From Microbacteriaceae bacterium (GTDB lineage: Bacteria; Actinomycetota; Actinomycetes; Actinomycetales; Microbacteriaceae), in NCBI GenBank assembly GCA_012719255.1, contig JAAYAS010000052.1, forward strand, positions 1 to 5,305: a stretch of 5,305 nt of DNA, written 5' to 3'. Below, in pieces: positions 1 through 5,074 of this stretch. The notes under the pieces are model-generated. The model did no database searches and was not told the origin of the DNA. It saw nothing but the letters and a program-made list of their open reading frames with translations. Position 1 is the first letter of the stretch, and every line of letters starts with the position of its first letter. The position numbers and the translations under genes are program-made.

Positions 1-1
1 C

Positions 2-400
2 CGGGCCGCGCACGACCGAGCCGCGCACGATGACCGCGCCGAGGACGCCGCGCCCGCCGGGCACGACGAGCCCATCGGGCTCGAGGCGGCCCGCGCCGCC
101 GCCGAGCGGCTCGGCGCCGCGAGCGACCGGGCGGCCTTCGCCGCACCCGCGGACGACCCGACCGAGCCCGCCGACGTCGCGGCGACCCGCATCGACGACG
201 CCGACGACGCCGAGGCGGCGGGCCGCGCCGAGTGGGCCGACGTCGAGCTGCTCGCCGCCGCCATCGCGCAGCGCGCCTCGAGCGCGCAGCGGCGCCGCGC
301 GCGGCACCGCCCCGCCTCGGTGCTGGGCGGCCGTCGCGGCGGCGTCGCCGCCCTCCTCCACCGCCTCGCGCGCCGCCGGCGCGGGGGAGGCGCACGATGA
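2..400 (+). CDS. 3' end of an unrecognised Ala/Asp/Arg-rich protein (5' end outside window)
   Basis: This frame is open from the window edge to TGA at 398-400, giving 132 visible codons. Nearly all codons end in G or C, so it is very likely the real coding frame here. No ATG occurs in frame, so the true start lies upstream. The visible part opens with an Ala/Asp/His-rich low-complexity stretch, passes through an Ala-rich probable helix (starting IGLEAARAAAERLG) and an acidic run (RIDDADDAEAAG), and ends in a strongly basic tail (RLARRRRGGGAR). I recognise no domain or catalytic motif. A DAK2-domain (YloV-like) protein is often found just before recG in actinobacteria, but this tail does not resemble the end of that family as I know it. 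Its stop overlaps the recG start by four bases, so the two are probably co-transcribed and translationally coupled. The function is unknown. Confidence 0.6.
   Translation, partial: RAAHDRAAHDDRAEDAAPAGHDEPIGLEAARAAAERLGAASDRAAFAAPADDPTEPADVAATRIDDADDAEAAGRAEWADVELLAAAIAQRASSAQRRRARHRPASVLGGRRGGVAALLHRLARRRRGGGAR
383..390 (+). promoter_or_regulatory. Ribosome binding site of recG
   Basis: GGGGGAGG lies six bases before the ATG at 397. It is a strong Shine-Dalgarno match and fixes the recG start there. The frame stays open upstream to an ATG at 232, but the extra 55 residues would be Arg/Pro-rich nonsense and would run over the coding frame of the preceding gene. Confidence 0.8.
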
Positions 401-2586
401 CCCCGCCGATCGACCCGACGTCGCCGCTCACCCCCGACGAGCCGCTCGGCGCGGCGCTGCCGCGCGACCTCGCCGAGCGCCTCGAGAAGGTGTTCGGGAT
501 GCGCACGGTGCGCGACCTCGTCGAGCACCTGCCGCGCCGGCACGCGAGCCGCGGCGAGCTCACCGCGATCGACGGCCTCGAGGCCGACGAGCACGTCACC
601 CTCGTCGCCGAGGTCGTCAGCGTGAGCAGCCGGCCCATGCAGCGCCGGCGCGGGAGCATCGTCACCGCCGAGATCAGCGACGGCCGCGGCCGGCTGCAGC
701 TCACCTGGTTCAACCAGCCGGGCCGCGCGAAGCAGCTCCGGGCCGGCGCGCGCGGCCTGTTCAGCGGCAAGGTGAGCCTCTACGGCGGCAAACCGCAGCT
801 CGCGCATCCCGATTACAAGCTCTTCGACGACGCCGAGGACGCGCAGACGACCGCGCACGAGTGGGTCTCGCGGCCGATGCCGATCTACCCCGCGAGCGAG
901 AAGATCCCGAGCTGGCGGCTCGCCGACATCATCGACGGCGTGCTCGACCGGCTCGTGCGGCTCCCCGATCCGGTGCCCGCCCGCATCCGCACCGCCCGCG
1001 GCGATCTCGACTACGACACCGCGGTGCGCCGCGTGCACCGGCCCGTCGACGAGCACGACCTCGAGCCCGCCCGCGAGGCGCTGAAGTTCACCGAGGCGCT
1101 GCTGCTGCAGACCGCGCTCGCCGAGCAGCGCGCCCGCCTCGCCCGCCGCCCCGCGGTCGGCTATCCGCCCGCGCCCGACGGCGTGCTCGAGCGCTTCGAC
1201 GCCGCGCTGCCGTTCGAGCTCACCGGCGACCAGCGCGCCGTCGGCGAGGAGCTGTCGGCCGAGCTCGCCGCCACCGTGCCGATGCACCGGCTGCTGCAGG
1301 GCGAGGTCGGCTCGGGCAAGACCCTCGTCGCGCTGCGGGCCATGCTGCAGGTCGCCGACTGGGGCGCGCAGGCGGCACTGCTCGCGCCCACCGAGGTGCT
1401 CGCCGGGCAGCACCTGCGCTCGATCGTCGACCTGCTCGGCCCCGAGCTCGAGGCCCGCCTCGCGCCGGTGCTGCTCACCGGCTCGCAGACGAAGCGCGAG
1501 CGGCAGGAGGCGCTGCTCGGCGTCGTCACCGGCCAGTCGAAGCTCGTCATCGGCACGCACGCACTGCTCGGCGACAAGGTCGAGTTCGCCGACCTCGGCC
1601 TCGTCGTCATCGACGAGCAGCACCGCTTCGGCGTCGAGCAGCGCGAGCAGCTGCGGCGCAAGGGCCGCAGCGCGCCGCACATGCTCGTGCTCAGCGCCAC
1701 CCCCATCCCGCGCACCGTCGCGATGACCGCGTTCGGCGACCTCGAGGTGTCGACGCTCCGAGAGCTGCCCGCCGGCCGCGCCGGCATCGACAGCTTCGTC
1801 GTCGCCACCGCCGAGCACCCGCAGTGGCTCGACCGCGTCTGGCAGCGCACCGCCGAGGAGCTCGACCGCGGCCGGCAGGCGTTCGTCGTCTGCCCCGCCA
1901 TCGCCCCCGGCGAGCCCGAGGGCGCCGAGCAGCCCGACGGGCTCGGCGGCGTGGACGGCGCCGACGCGCAGCGGCCGATGATGAACGTCGCCGAGACCGT
2001 CGAGCATCTCCGCGCCCTGCCGGTGCTCGCCGGCCGCCGCATCGAGCCGCTCCACGGCGCGATGCCGGCCGACGAGAAGGACCGCACGATGCGCGAGTTC
2101 GCCGCCGGCGACATCGACATCGTCGTGTCGACGACGGTGATCGAGGTCGGCGTCGACGTGCCGAACGCCTCGGTGATGATCGTGCTCGACGCCGACCGCT
2201 TCGGCGTCTCGCAGCTGCACCAGCTGCGCGGCCGCGTGGGCCGCGGCGCCTGGGCCGGCATCGCGCTGCTCGTCACCGCCGCCCCCGTGCTCACGCTCGC
2301 CCGCGACCGCGTCGAGGCGGTCGCCGCCACGCTCGACGGCTTCGCGCTCGCCGAGCGCGACCTCGAGCTGCGCCGCGAGGGCGATGTGCTCGGCTCGGCG
2401 CAGTCGGGAGGCCGCTCGTCGCTGAAGCTGCTGCGCGTCGTGCCCGACCGCGCGCTCATCGAGGAGGCGCGCGCCTTCGCGGGCGAGCTCATCGCCGCCG
2501 ATCCCGAGCTGCGCGGCGAGCCGGCGCTGCGGGCCGCGCTCGACCGCCTCGACGGCGGCACCCGCGCCCACCTCGAGATGGGGTGA
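397..2586 (+). CDS. recG: ATP-dependent DNA helicase RecG
   Basis: This is a complete 729-residue RecG, within the usual family length of about 690-740. RecG is a cytoplasmic superfamily 2 translocase that binds branched DNA, regresses stalled forks and processes D-loops and R-loops. The wedge OB-fold lies at about residues 60-150 (WFNQ at 104-107, HPDY at 137-140). The helicase core shows Walker A GEVGSGKT (302-309), DEQH (406-409), SATPIPRT (433-440), the TTVIEVGVDVP motif (579-589) and the arginine-finger motif RGRVGRG (611-617). The TRG region follows as GDVLGSAQSG (662-671), where E. coli has GTRQTG, so the Arg is replaced by Ala. A Gly/Glu/Asp-rich insertion of about 23 residues (about 505-527) after CPAIAP looks like a surface loop. 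The ATG overlaps the upstream stop (ATGA) behind a strong SD. The genes usually following recG in related bacteria (rsmD, coaD) are not next to it here. Confidence 0.97.
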   Translation: MTPPIDPTSPLTPDEPLGAALPRDLAERLEKVFGMRTVRDLVEHLPRRHASRGELTAIDGLEADEHVTLVAEVVSVSSRPMQRRRGSIVTAEISDGRGRLQLTWFNQPGRAKQLRAGARGLFSGKVSLYGGKPQLAHPDYKLFDDAEDAQTTAHEWVSRPMPIYPASEKIPSWRLADIIDGVLDRLVRLPDPVPARIRTARGDLDYDTAVRRVHRPVDEHDLEPAREALKFTEALLLQTALAEQRARLARRPAVGYPPAPDGVLERFDAALPFELTGDQRAVGEELSAELAATVPMHRLLQGEVGSGKTLVALRAMLQVADWGAQAALLAPTEVLAGQHLRSIVDLLGPELEARLAPVLLTGSQTKRERQEALLGVVTGQSKLVIGTHALLGDKVEFADLGLVVIDEQHRFGVEQREQLRRKGRSAPHMLVLSATPIPRTVAMTAFGDLEVSTLRELPAGRAGIDSFVVATAEHPQWLDRVWQRTAEELDRGRQAFVVCPAIAPGEPEGAEQPDGLGGVDGADAQRPMMNVAETVEHLRALPVLAGRRIEPLHGAMPADEKDRTMREFAAGDIDIVVSTTVIEVGVDVPNASVMIVLDADRFGVSQLHQLRGRVGRGAWAGIALLVTAAPVLTLARDRVEAVAATLDGFALAERDLELRREGDVLGSAQSGGRSSLKLLRVVPDRALIEEARAFAGELIAADPELRGEPALRAALDRLDGGTRAHLEMG

Positions 2587-2621
2587 GCGCCGAGCCGGGC
2601 CGGGTCGCGAGGGCCGCGCCG

Positions 2622-2655
2622 GTCGAAGGCCGGGGCGGGCTCAGCGGCCTTCGGC
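2622..2655 (+). terminator. GC-rich hairpin after recG, possible terminator
   Basis: CGAAGGCCG (2624-2632) and CGGCCTTCG (2645-2653) form a perfect 9-bp stem with a 12-base loop. In RNA the stem can be extended by a U-G and a G-C pair. It starts 35 bases past the recG stop. No T tract follows, so it is not a classical intrinsic terminator, although GC-rich actinobacteria are often proposed to use hairpins without U tails. Its right arm overlaps the tandem repeats described next, so it may instead be part of that repeat element. Confidence 0.4.
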
Positions 2656-2739
2656 GGGGCGGGCCCTTCGGCGGGCTCAGCGGCCTCCGACGGGACGGGG
2701 CTCTTCGACGGGCGCAGGGGCCTCGATGGCGGCAGGGGC
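2631..2739 (+). repeat. Degenerate tandem array of six ~18-bp units
   Basis: The stretch divides without gaps into six units starting at 2631, 2649, 2666, 2685, 2703 and 2722, of 17-19 bases each. The rough consensus is CTTCGRCGGGCKCAGSGGC. Odd-numbered units are more alike (GGCGGGCTCAGCGGCCT is identical at 2634-2650 and 2670-2686), giving a higher-order period of about 36-37 bases. The motif resembles the TTCGAC...GGCTCAGCG-type palindromic repeats I recall from intergenic regions of many Microbacteriaceae, but in a decayed form. It fills most of the 188-base gap between recG and the copper genes. No coding role is seen. Confidence 0.6.
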
Positions 2740-2761
2740 CCGGGGGTCGCCGCCGGTCACG

Positions 2762-2767
2762 TATCCT
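2762..2767 (+). promoter_or_regulatory. Candidate -10 box for leaderless transcription of the copper operon
   Basis: TATCCT fits the actinobacterial -10 pattern TANNNT and lies seven bases before the ATG at 2775, so transcription could begin at or next to the start codon. It is one of the few A/T-containing hexamers in this very GC-rich gap. There is no good Shine-Dalgarno sequence before the ATG, which agrees with a leaderless message. I see no -35 match at the expected distance (CCCGGG at 2739-2744). I also see no obvious CsoR- or CueR-type operator. Confidence 0.4.
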
Positions 2768-2774
2768 GGTGGCT

Positions 2775-3482
2775 ATGCTTCCGCGCGGTACGGCCCCCAC
2801 CTCGGCCGCCGCTGCGACCCCGAGCGGCGCAGCGGCGCCCGCGCGGCGCCTCGACGGCCGGCTCATCGCCGCCCGCGCCTGGGGCGTGGCCCTCATCGCC
2901 ACCGTGCCCGCCGGCGCCCTGCACGGCGTCGCGCACGGCATGCACGTGCCGCTCGCCTCGCTCGCCGTCGCCTTCGTCATCGCCGCGGCGATCGCCGCGC
3001 CGCTCGTCGGCGTGCGCTTCCGCTCGCGCCGCGCCGGCCGCATCCGCGCCGCCGTCGCGATCACCGCGAGCCAGCTCTTCTTCCACGGCTTCTTCACGAT
3101 CGCCACCGCGCCGATCGGCGGCACCGAAGGCGGGCACGCCCACCACGCGCACGGCGACGCCGCCGTGCGCGACGCGCTCGCCGGCCACGCCGCCCACGAC
3201 CACGGCCCCGCCGCGGCGCTCGACCAATCGATGCTCGCGGCGCACCTCGCCGCCGCCGCGCTCACCACCGCCGCGCTCTGGTACGGCGAGGCGCTGCTGC
3301 GCGGCATCGTCGACGCCGGCCGGCAGGCGCTCACCGGCGCCGCGCGCCTCGCCCGGGTCGTGCTCGCCGGCATCCGACTCCCGCAGCCGCCGCGCATCCG
3401 CCCCGTCGGAGCGCTGCTGCCGCTGCTCGCCCAGCGCCACGCGCTCGTTCTGCAAGGACGCGGACCGCCCGCGCTCGCCTGA
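2775..3482 (+). CDS. Polytopic membrane protein with His-rich loops, probable copper-linked role
   Basis: This 235-residue protein has about four hydrophobic segments, near residues 31-49, 58-80, 92-113 and 152-175. The polar face after the first segment carries HGVAHGMH (50-57). The third segment contains FFHGFF (102-107). The loop between the third and fourth holds a dense His cluster: H121, H123, H124, H126, H138, H141 and H143. A conserved-looking WYGEALL closes the fourth segment. The C-terminal part is basic and Pro-containing, ending QGRGPPALA. Histidines in such loops suggest binding of copper or another transition metal at the membrane; no enzyme or transporter signature is visible. 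I recall similar uncharacterised actinobacterial membrane proteins beside copC-like genes, but that is memory, not a search. An in-frame GTG at 2769 is an alternative start; ATG 2775 is preferred because of the -10-like box seven bases upstream. Its TGA touches an ATG (TGATG) that is in frame with copC. Confidence 0.8.
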   Translation: MLPRGTAPTSAAAATPSGAAAPARRLDGRLIAARAWGVALIATVPAGALHGVAHGMHVPLASLAVAFVIAAAIAAPLVGVRFRSRRAGRIRAAVAITASQLFFHGFFTIATAPIGGTEGGHAHHAHGDAAVRDALAGHAAHDHGPAAALDQSMLAAHLAAAALTTAALWYGEALLRGIVDAGRQALTGAARLARVVLAGIRLPQPPRIRPVGALLPLLAQRHALVLQGRGPPALA

Positions 3483-3493
3483 TGCGCACCGGC

Positions 3494-3539
3494 CGATCCC
3501 CGGCGCCCGCCCCGATGGCGGATGCGATCCCCGGCGCCC
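3494..3539 (+). repeat. 15-bp direct repeat in the gap before copC
   Basis: CGATCCCCGGCGCCC is found identically at 3494-3508 and 3525-3539, 31 bases apart (about three helical turns). Each copy contains the palindrome GGCGCC. The pair lies in the 197-base gap between the membrane protein gene and copC. It could be a paired protein-binding site or a chance product of the biased composition; nothing else supports a role. Confidence 0.35.
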
Positions 3540-3589
3540 CGCGCCCGATCGCCGCGCCGCACCCACCCGGCCGTCCGCACCACGTTCCC

Positions 3590-3609
3590 GCCGCCGCCTC
3601 CGCGGCGGC
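3590..3609 (+). other. Perfect 8-bp GC hairpin upstream of copC
   Basis: G-CCGCCGC, a CTCC loop (3598-3601) and GCGGCGG-C form an uninterrupted 8-bp stem with a 4-base loop. It is followed by a C tract, not a T tract, so it is not a standard terminator. It sits 70 bases before the copC start and could slow polymerase, mark an RNA processing site or lower read-through from the membrane protein gene. No function is shown. Confidence 0.35.
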
Positions 3610-3669
3610 CCCCCGATCGCCCATCCCGCAGCCCCGCCGCACCCGCGGCGCCGGCCGCATCCCAGCTCT

Positions 3670-3673
3670 GGAG
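3670..3673 (+). promoter_or_regulatory. Ribosome binding site of copC, deciding a GTG start
   Basis: GGAG (within TGGAG) stands six bases before GTG at 3680. It favours that start over the in-frame ATG at 3482. Translation from 3680 also puts the signal peptide at the very N terminus. Confidence 0.65.
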
Positions 3674-3679
3674 ACCCGC

Positions 3680-4327
3680 GTGACCCGACCGCGAAGCGGC
3701 GCCGCCACGGCGCTTCGAACGACCCTGCTGCTCCTCGCCGCGACGCTCGCCGTCGTGCTCGGCATCCTCGCCCCGGCCGCCGCGCCGATCGGCCCGGCCG
3801 CCGCGCACGACTACCTCATCGACGCGTCGCCCGCCGAGGGCGAGGTGCTCGGCGAGGCCCCGGACGAGGCCCGGCTCGTGTACTCGGGCCAGATCCTCGA
3901 CATCGGCACCGAGCTCGCGCTCGTCACCGCCGGCGGCGAGTTCGTCGAGCTCCCGGCGCCGTTCACGCTGTCGAACGGCACGGTCACCCAGCCGCTGCCG
4001 CCCCTCGACCCCGGCGAGTACGTGCTGAACTGGCGCGTCGTGTCGGAGGACGGCCACCCGATCGCCGGCTCGATCCCCTTCGGGATCGCCGACGCGAGCG
4101 GGGTCGTGCCCGCCTCGACGGCCGTGCCGGCCGCCGAGGACGAGCCGGCCGAGATCGGGGATGCGGGCCTCCCGCCCGCGGTCACGATCGCCGTCGTCGC
4201 CATCGCCGCGCTCGCCGCGGCCGGCGGCGCGGTGCTCATGCTCCTGCGGCTCAAGCGCGGCGGCCCCGGCCCCCGCTGGGACGAGGACCCCGACGACGAG
4301 CCGCGCGGCCGGTCGCCGGAGCTCTAG
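3680..4327 (+). CDS. copC: CopC-domain copper-binding protein, secreted and membrane-anchored
   Basis: This 215-residue CopC/YobA-family protein acts on the outer face of the membrane. A signal peptide (basic start with R3, R5 and R13, hydrophobic core about 14-31, ending PAAA) is probably cut after A42, leaving His43 as the mature N terminus. CopC proteins bind Cu(II) through that N-terminal His plus an Asp and a His of a DGH motif. Here VSEDGHPIAG supplies D124 and H126, mature positions 82 and 84, almost exactly as in the family. The beta-barrel runs about 43-137, with SPAEGE and the WRVVS strand as recognisable CopC features. The Met-rich Cu(I) site of some family members is absent. An acidic Ala/Pro linker (about 138-165) leads to one C-terminal membrane helix (about 167-189), then a charged cytoplasmic tail. 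No CopD follows. The start is GTG with GGAG; ATG 3482 in frame would add 66 Pro/Arg/Ala-rich residues before the signal peptide. The next gene starts 78 bases downstream. Confidence 0.92.
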   Translation: MTRPRSGAATALRTTLLLLAATLAVVLGILAPAAAPIGPAAAHDYLIDASPAEGEVLGEAPDEARLVYSGQILDIGTELALVTAGGEFVELPAPFTLSNGTVTQPLPPLDPGEYVLNWRVVSEDGHPIAGSIPFGIADASGVVPASTAVPAAEDEPAEIGDAGLPPAVTIAVVAIAALAAAGGAVLMLLRLKRGGPGPRWDEDPDDEPRGRSPEL

Positions 4328-4405
4328 GGCGCGATCGCCCGAGGAACGCGGTGCCGACGGCCTGCACGCACACCCCGCACAGGCAAGAAAGCACTGAGAC
4401 CACGA

Positions 4406-5074
4406 ATGAACACCACCAACCCCACCATCGCCGCCCGCATCCGCCGCACCGCGATCGCCGGCCTCGCCGACGCCGCGCTCGCGACCACCGGCATCGGCCT
4501 CGCCGGCTGCGCCGCCTCGACCGAGGCGCCCGCGAACGACGAGGCCGTGTCGACCGACCTCGCGAGCGTGCAGCATGCGGGCCCCTTCACCATCACCGAC
4601 GCGTGGGTGAAGGCGACCGACACGATGATGACCGGCGCGTTCGGCGAGTTCGAGAACACCTCGGACGAGGACGTCGTCATCGAGGGCGTCACCGCCACGG
4701 TCGGCAGCATGTTCGAGCTGCACGAGACGATCGTGCAGTCGGACGGCTCGAGCGTCATGCAGGAGAAGGAGGGCGGCTTCACCGTCGCCGCCGGCGAGAC
4801 CATGGTGCTCGAGCCGGGCCACGACCACATCATGCTGATGCAGCTCGACGACCCGATCATGCCCGGCGACGAGATCACCATCACCCTGCAGCTCGCCGGC
4901 GGCGAGACCGCCGACTTCGTCGTGATCGCGAAGGAGTACACCGGCGCGATGGAGACCTACGCGCCCGACGGCTCGCTCGGCGGCCACCAGCACGGCGGCG
5001 GCGAGGGAGACATGGACCACGACCACGACCACGAGCAGATGCACCAGGACACCGAGGAGTCCGACGACCAGTGA
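4406..5074 (+). CDS. PCu(A)C-family copper chaperone lipoprotein with His-rich tail
   Basis: This 222-residue protein has a lipoprotein signal ending in the lipobox LAGC, with the lipidated Cys at 35. The N terminus has R13-R14, so Tat export is possible. The PCu(A)C domain (about 60-178) shows ITDAWVKA (63-70), FELHETI (103-109), M118, the GGFTVAAGE turn (123-131) and HDHIMLM (139-145). The copper ligands expected from the family pattern H(M)-x10-M-x21-H-x-M are H106, M118, H141 and M143. The second Met position is E107, and the M-to-H interval is 22 residues here. The family takes up Cu(I) outside the membrane and passes it to cytochrome oxidase or other cuproenzymes. After the domain comes a tail (192-222) very rich in His, Asp, Glu, Gly and Met, including HDHDHEQMH (205-213), a likely extra metal site. 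The SD is weak (GAG at 4396-4398). Its stop overlaps the next start as GTGA. Confidence 0.93.
   Translation: MNTTNPTIAARIRRTAIAGLADAALATTGIGLAGCAASTEAPANDEAVSTDLASVQHAGPFTITDAWVKATDTMMTGAFGEFENTSDEDVVIEGVTATVGSMFELHETIVQSDGSSVMQEKEGGFTVAAGETMVLEPGHDHIMLMQLDDPIMPGDEITITLQLAGGETADFVVIAKEYTGAMETYAPDGSLGGHQHGGGEGDMDHDHDHEQMHQDTEESDDQ
5054..5059 (+). promoter_or_regulatory. Ribosome binding site of the Tat-exported protein
   Basis: GAGGAG lies within the end of the PCu(A)C gene, eleven bases before GTG at 5071. The spacing is a little long but usable. With the four-base overlap of stop and start it supports coupled translation and the choice of GTG. Confidence 0.6.

Noticed and set aside
1161..2561. 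466-codon minus-strand frame opposite recG
   Set aside because: A Ser/Arg/Pro-rich shadow of the RecG reading frame with no domain.
2631..2739. CRISPR-like array
   Set aside because: Units are contiguous, degenerate and about 18 bp, without unique spacers.
30..2774. Very long + strand frame running through recG into the membrane protein gene
   Set aside because: Its first 900 or so residues are an Arg/Ala/Pro shadow of RecG in another frame; only the part from ATG 2775 is a credible protein.
2587..2774. CsoR- or CueR-like copper operator before the operon
   Set aside because: I looked for a TAC-CCC-GGG-GTA type palindrome and found none; copper control is plausible but not visible.
2757..3566. 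269-codon minus-strand frame opposite the His-rich membrane protein
   Set aside because: Gly/Arg-rich shadow; the + strand product has coherent hydrophobic segments and a better codon pattern.
4327..4340. GGGCG-CGAT-CGCCC hairpin directly at the copC stop codon
   Set aside because: The stem is only 5 bp, has no T tract, and short GC palindromes are frequent here; not strong enough to call a terminator.
4328..4405. Possible separate promoter for the PCu(A)C gene
   Set aside because: No TANNNT box at a suitable distance and no -35 match were seen in the 78-base gap; read-through from copC is simpler.
2489..5044. 851-codon open frame on the minus strand
   Set aside because: It lies opposite well-supported genes, its translation is low-complexity Arg/Gly/Ala/Val without recognisable domains, and long antisense frames are expected at this GC content.
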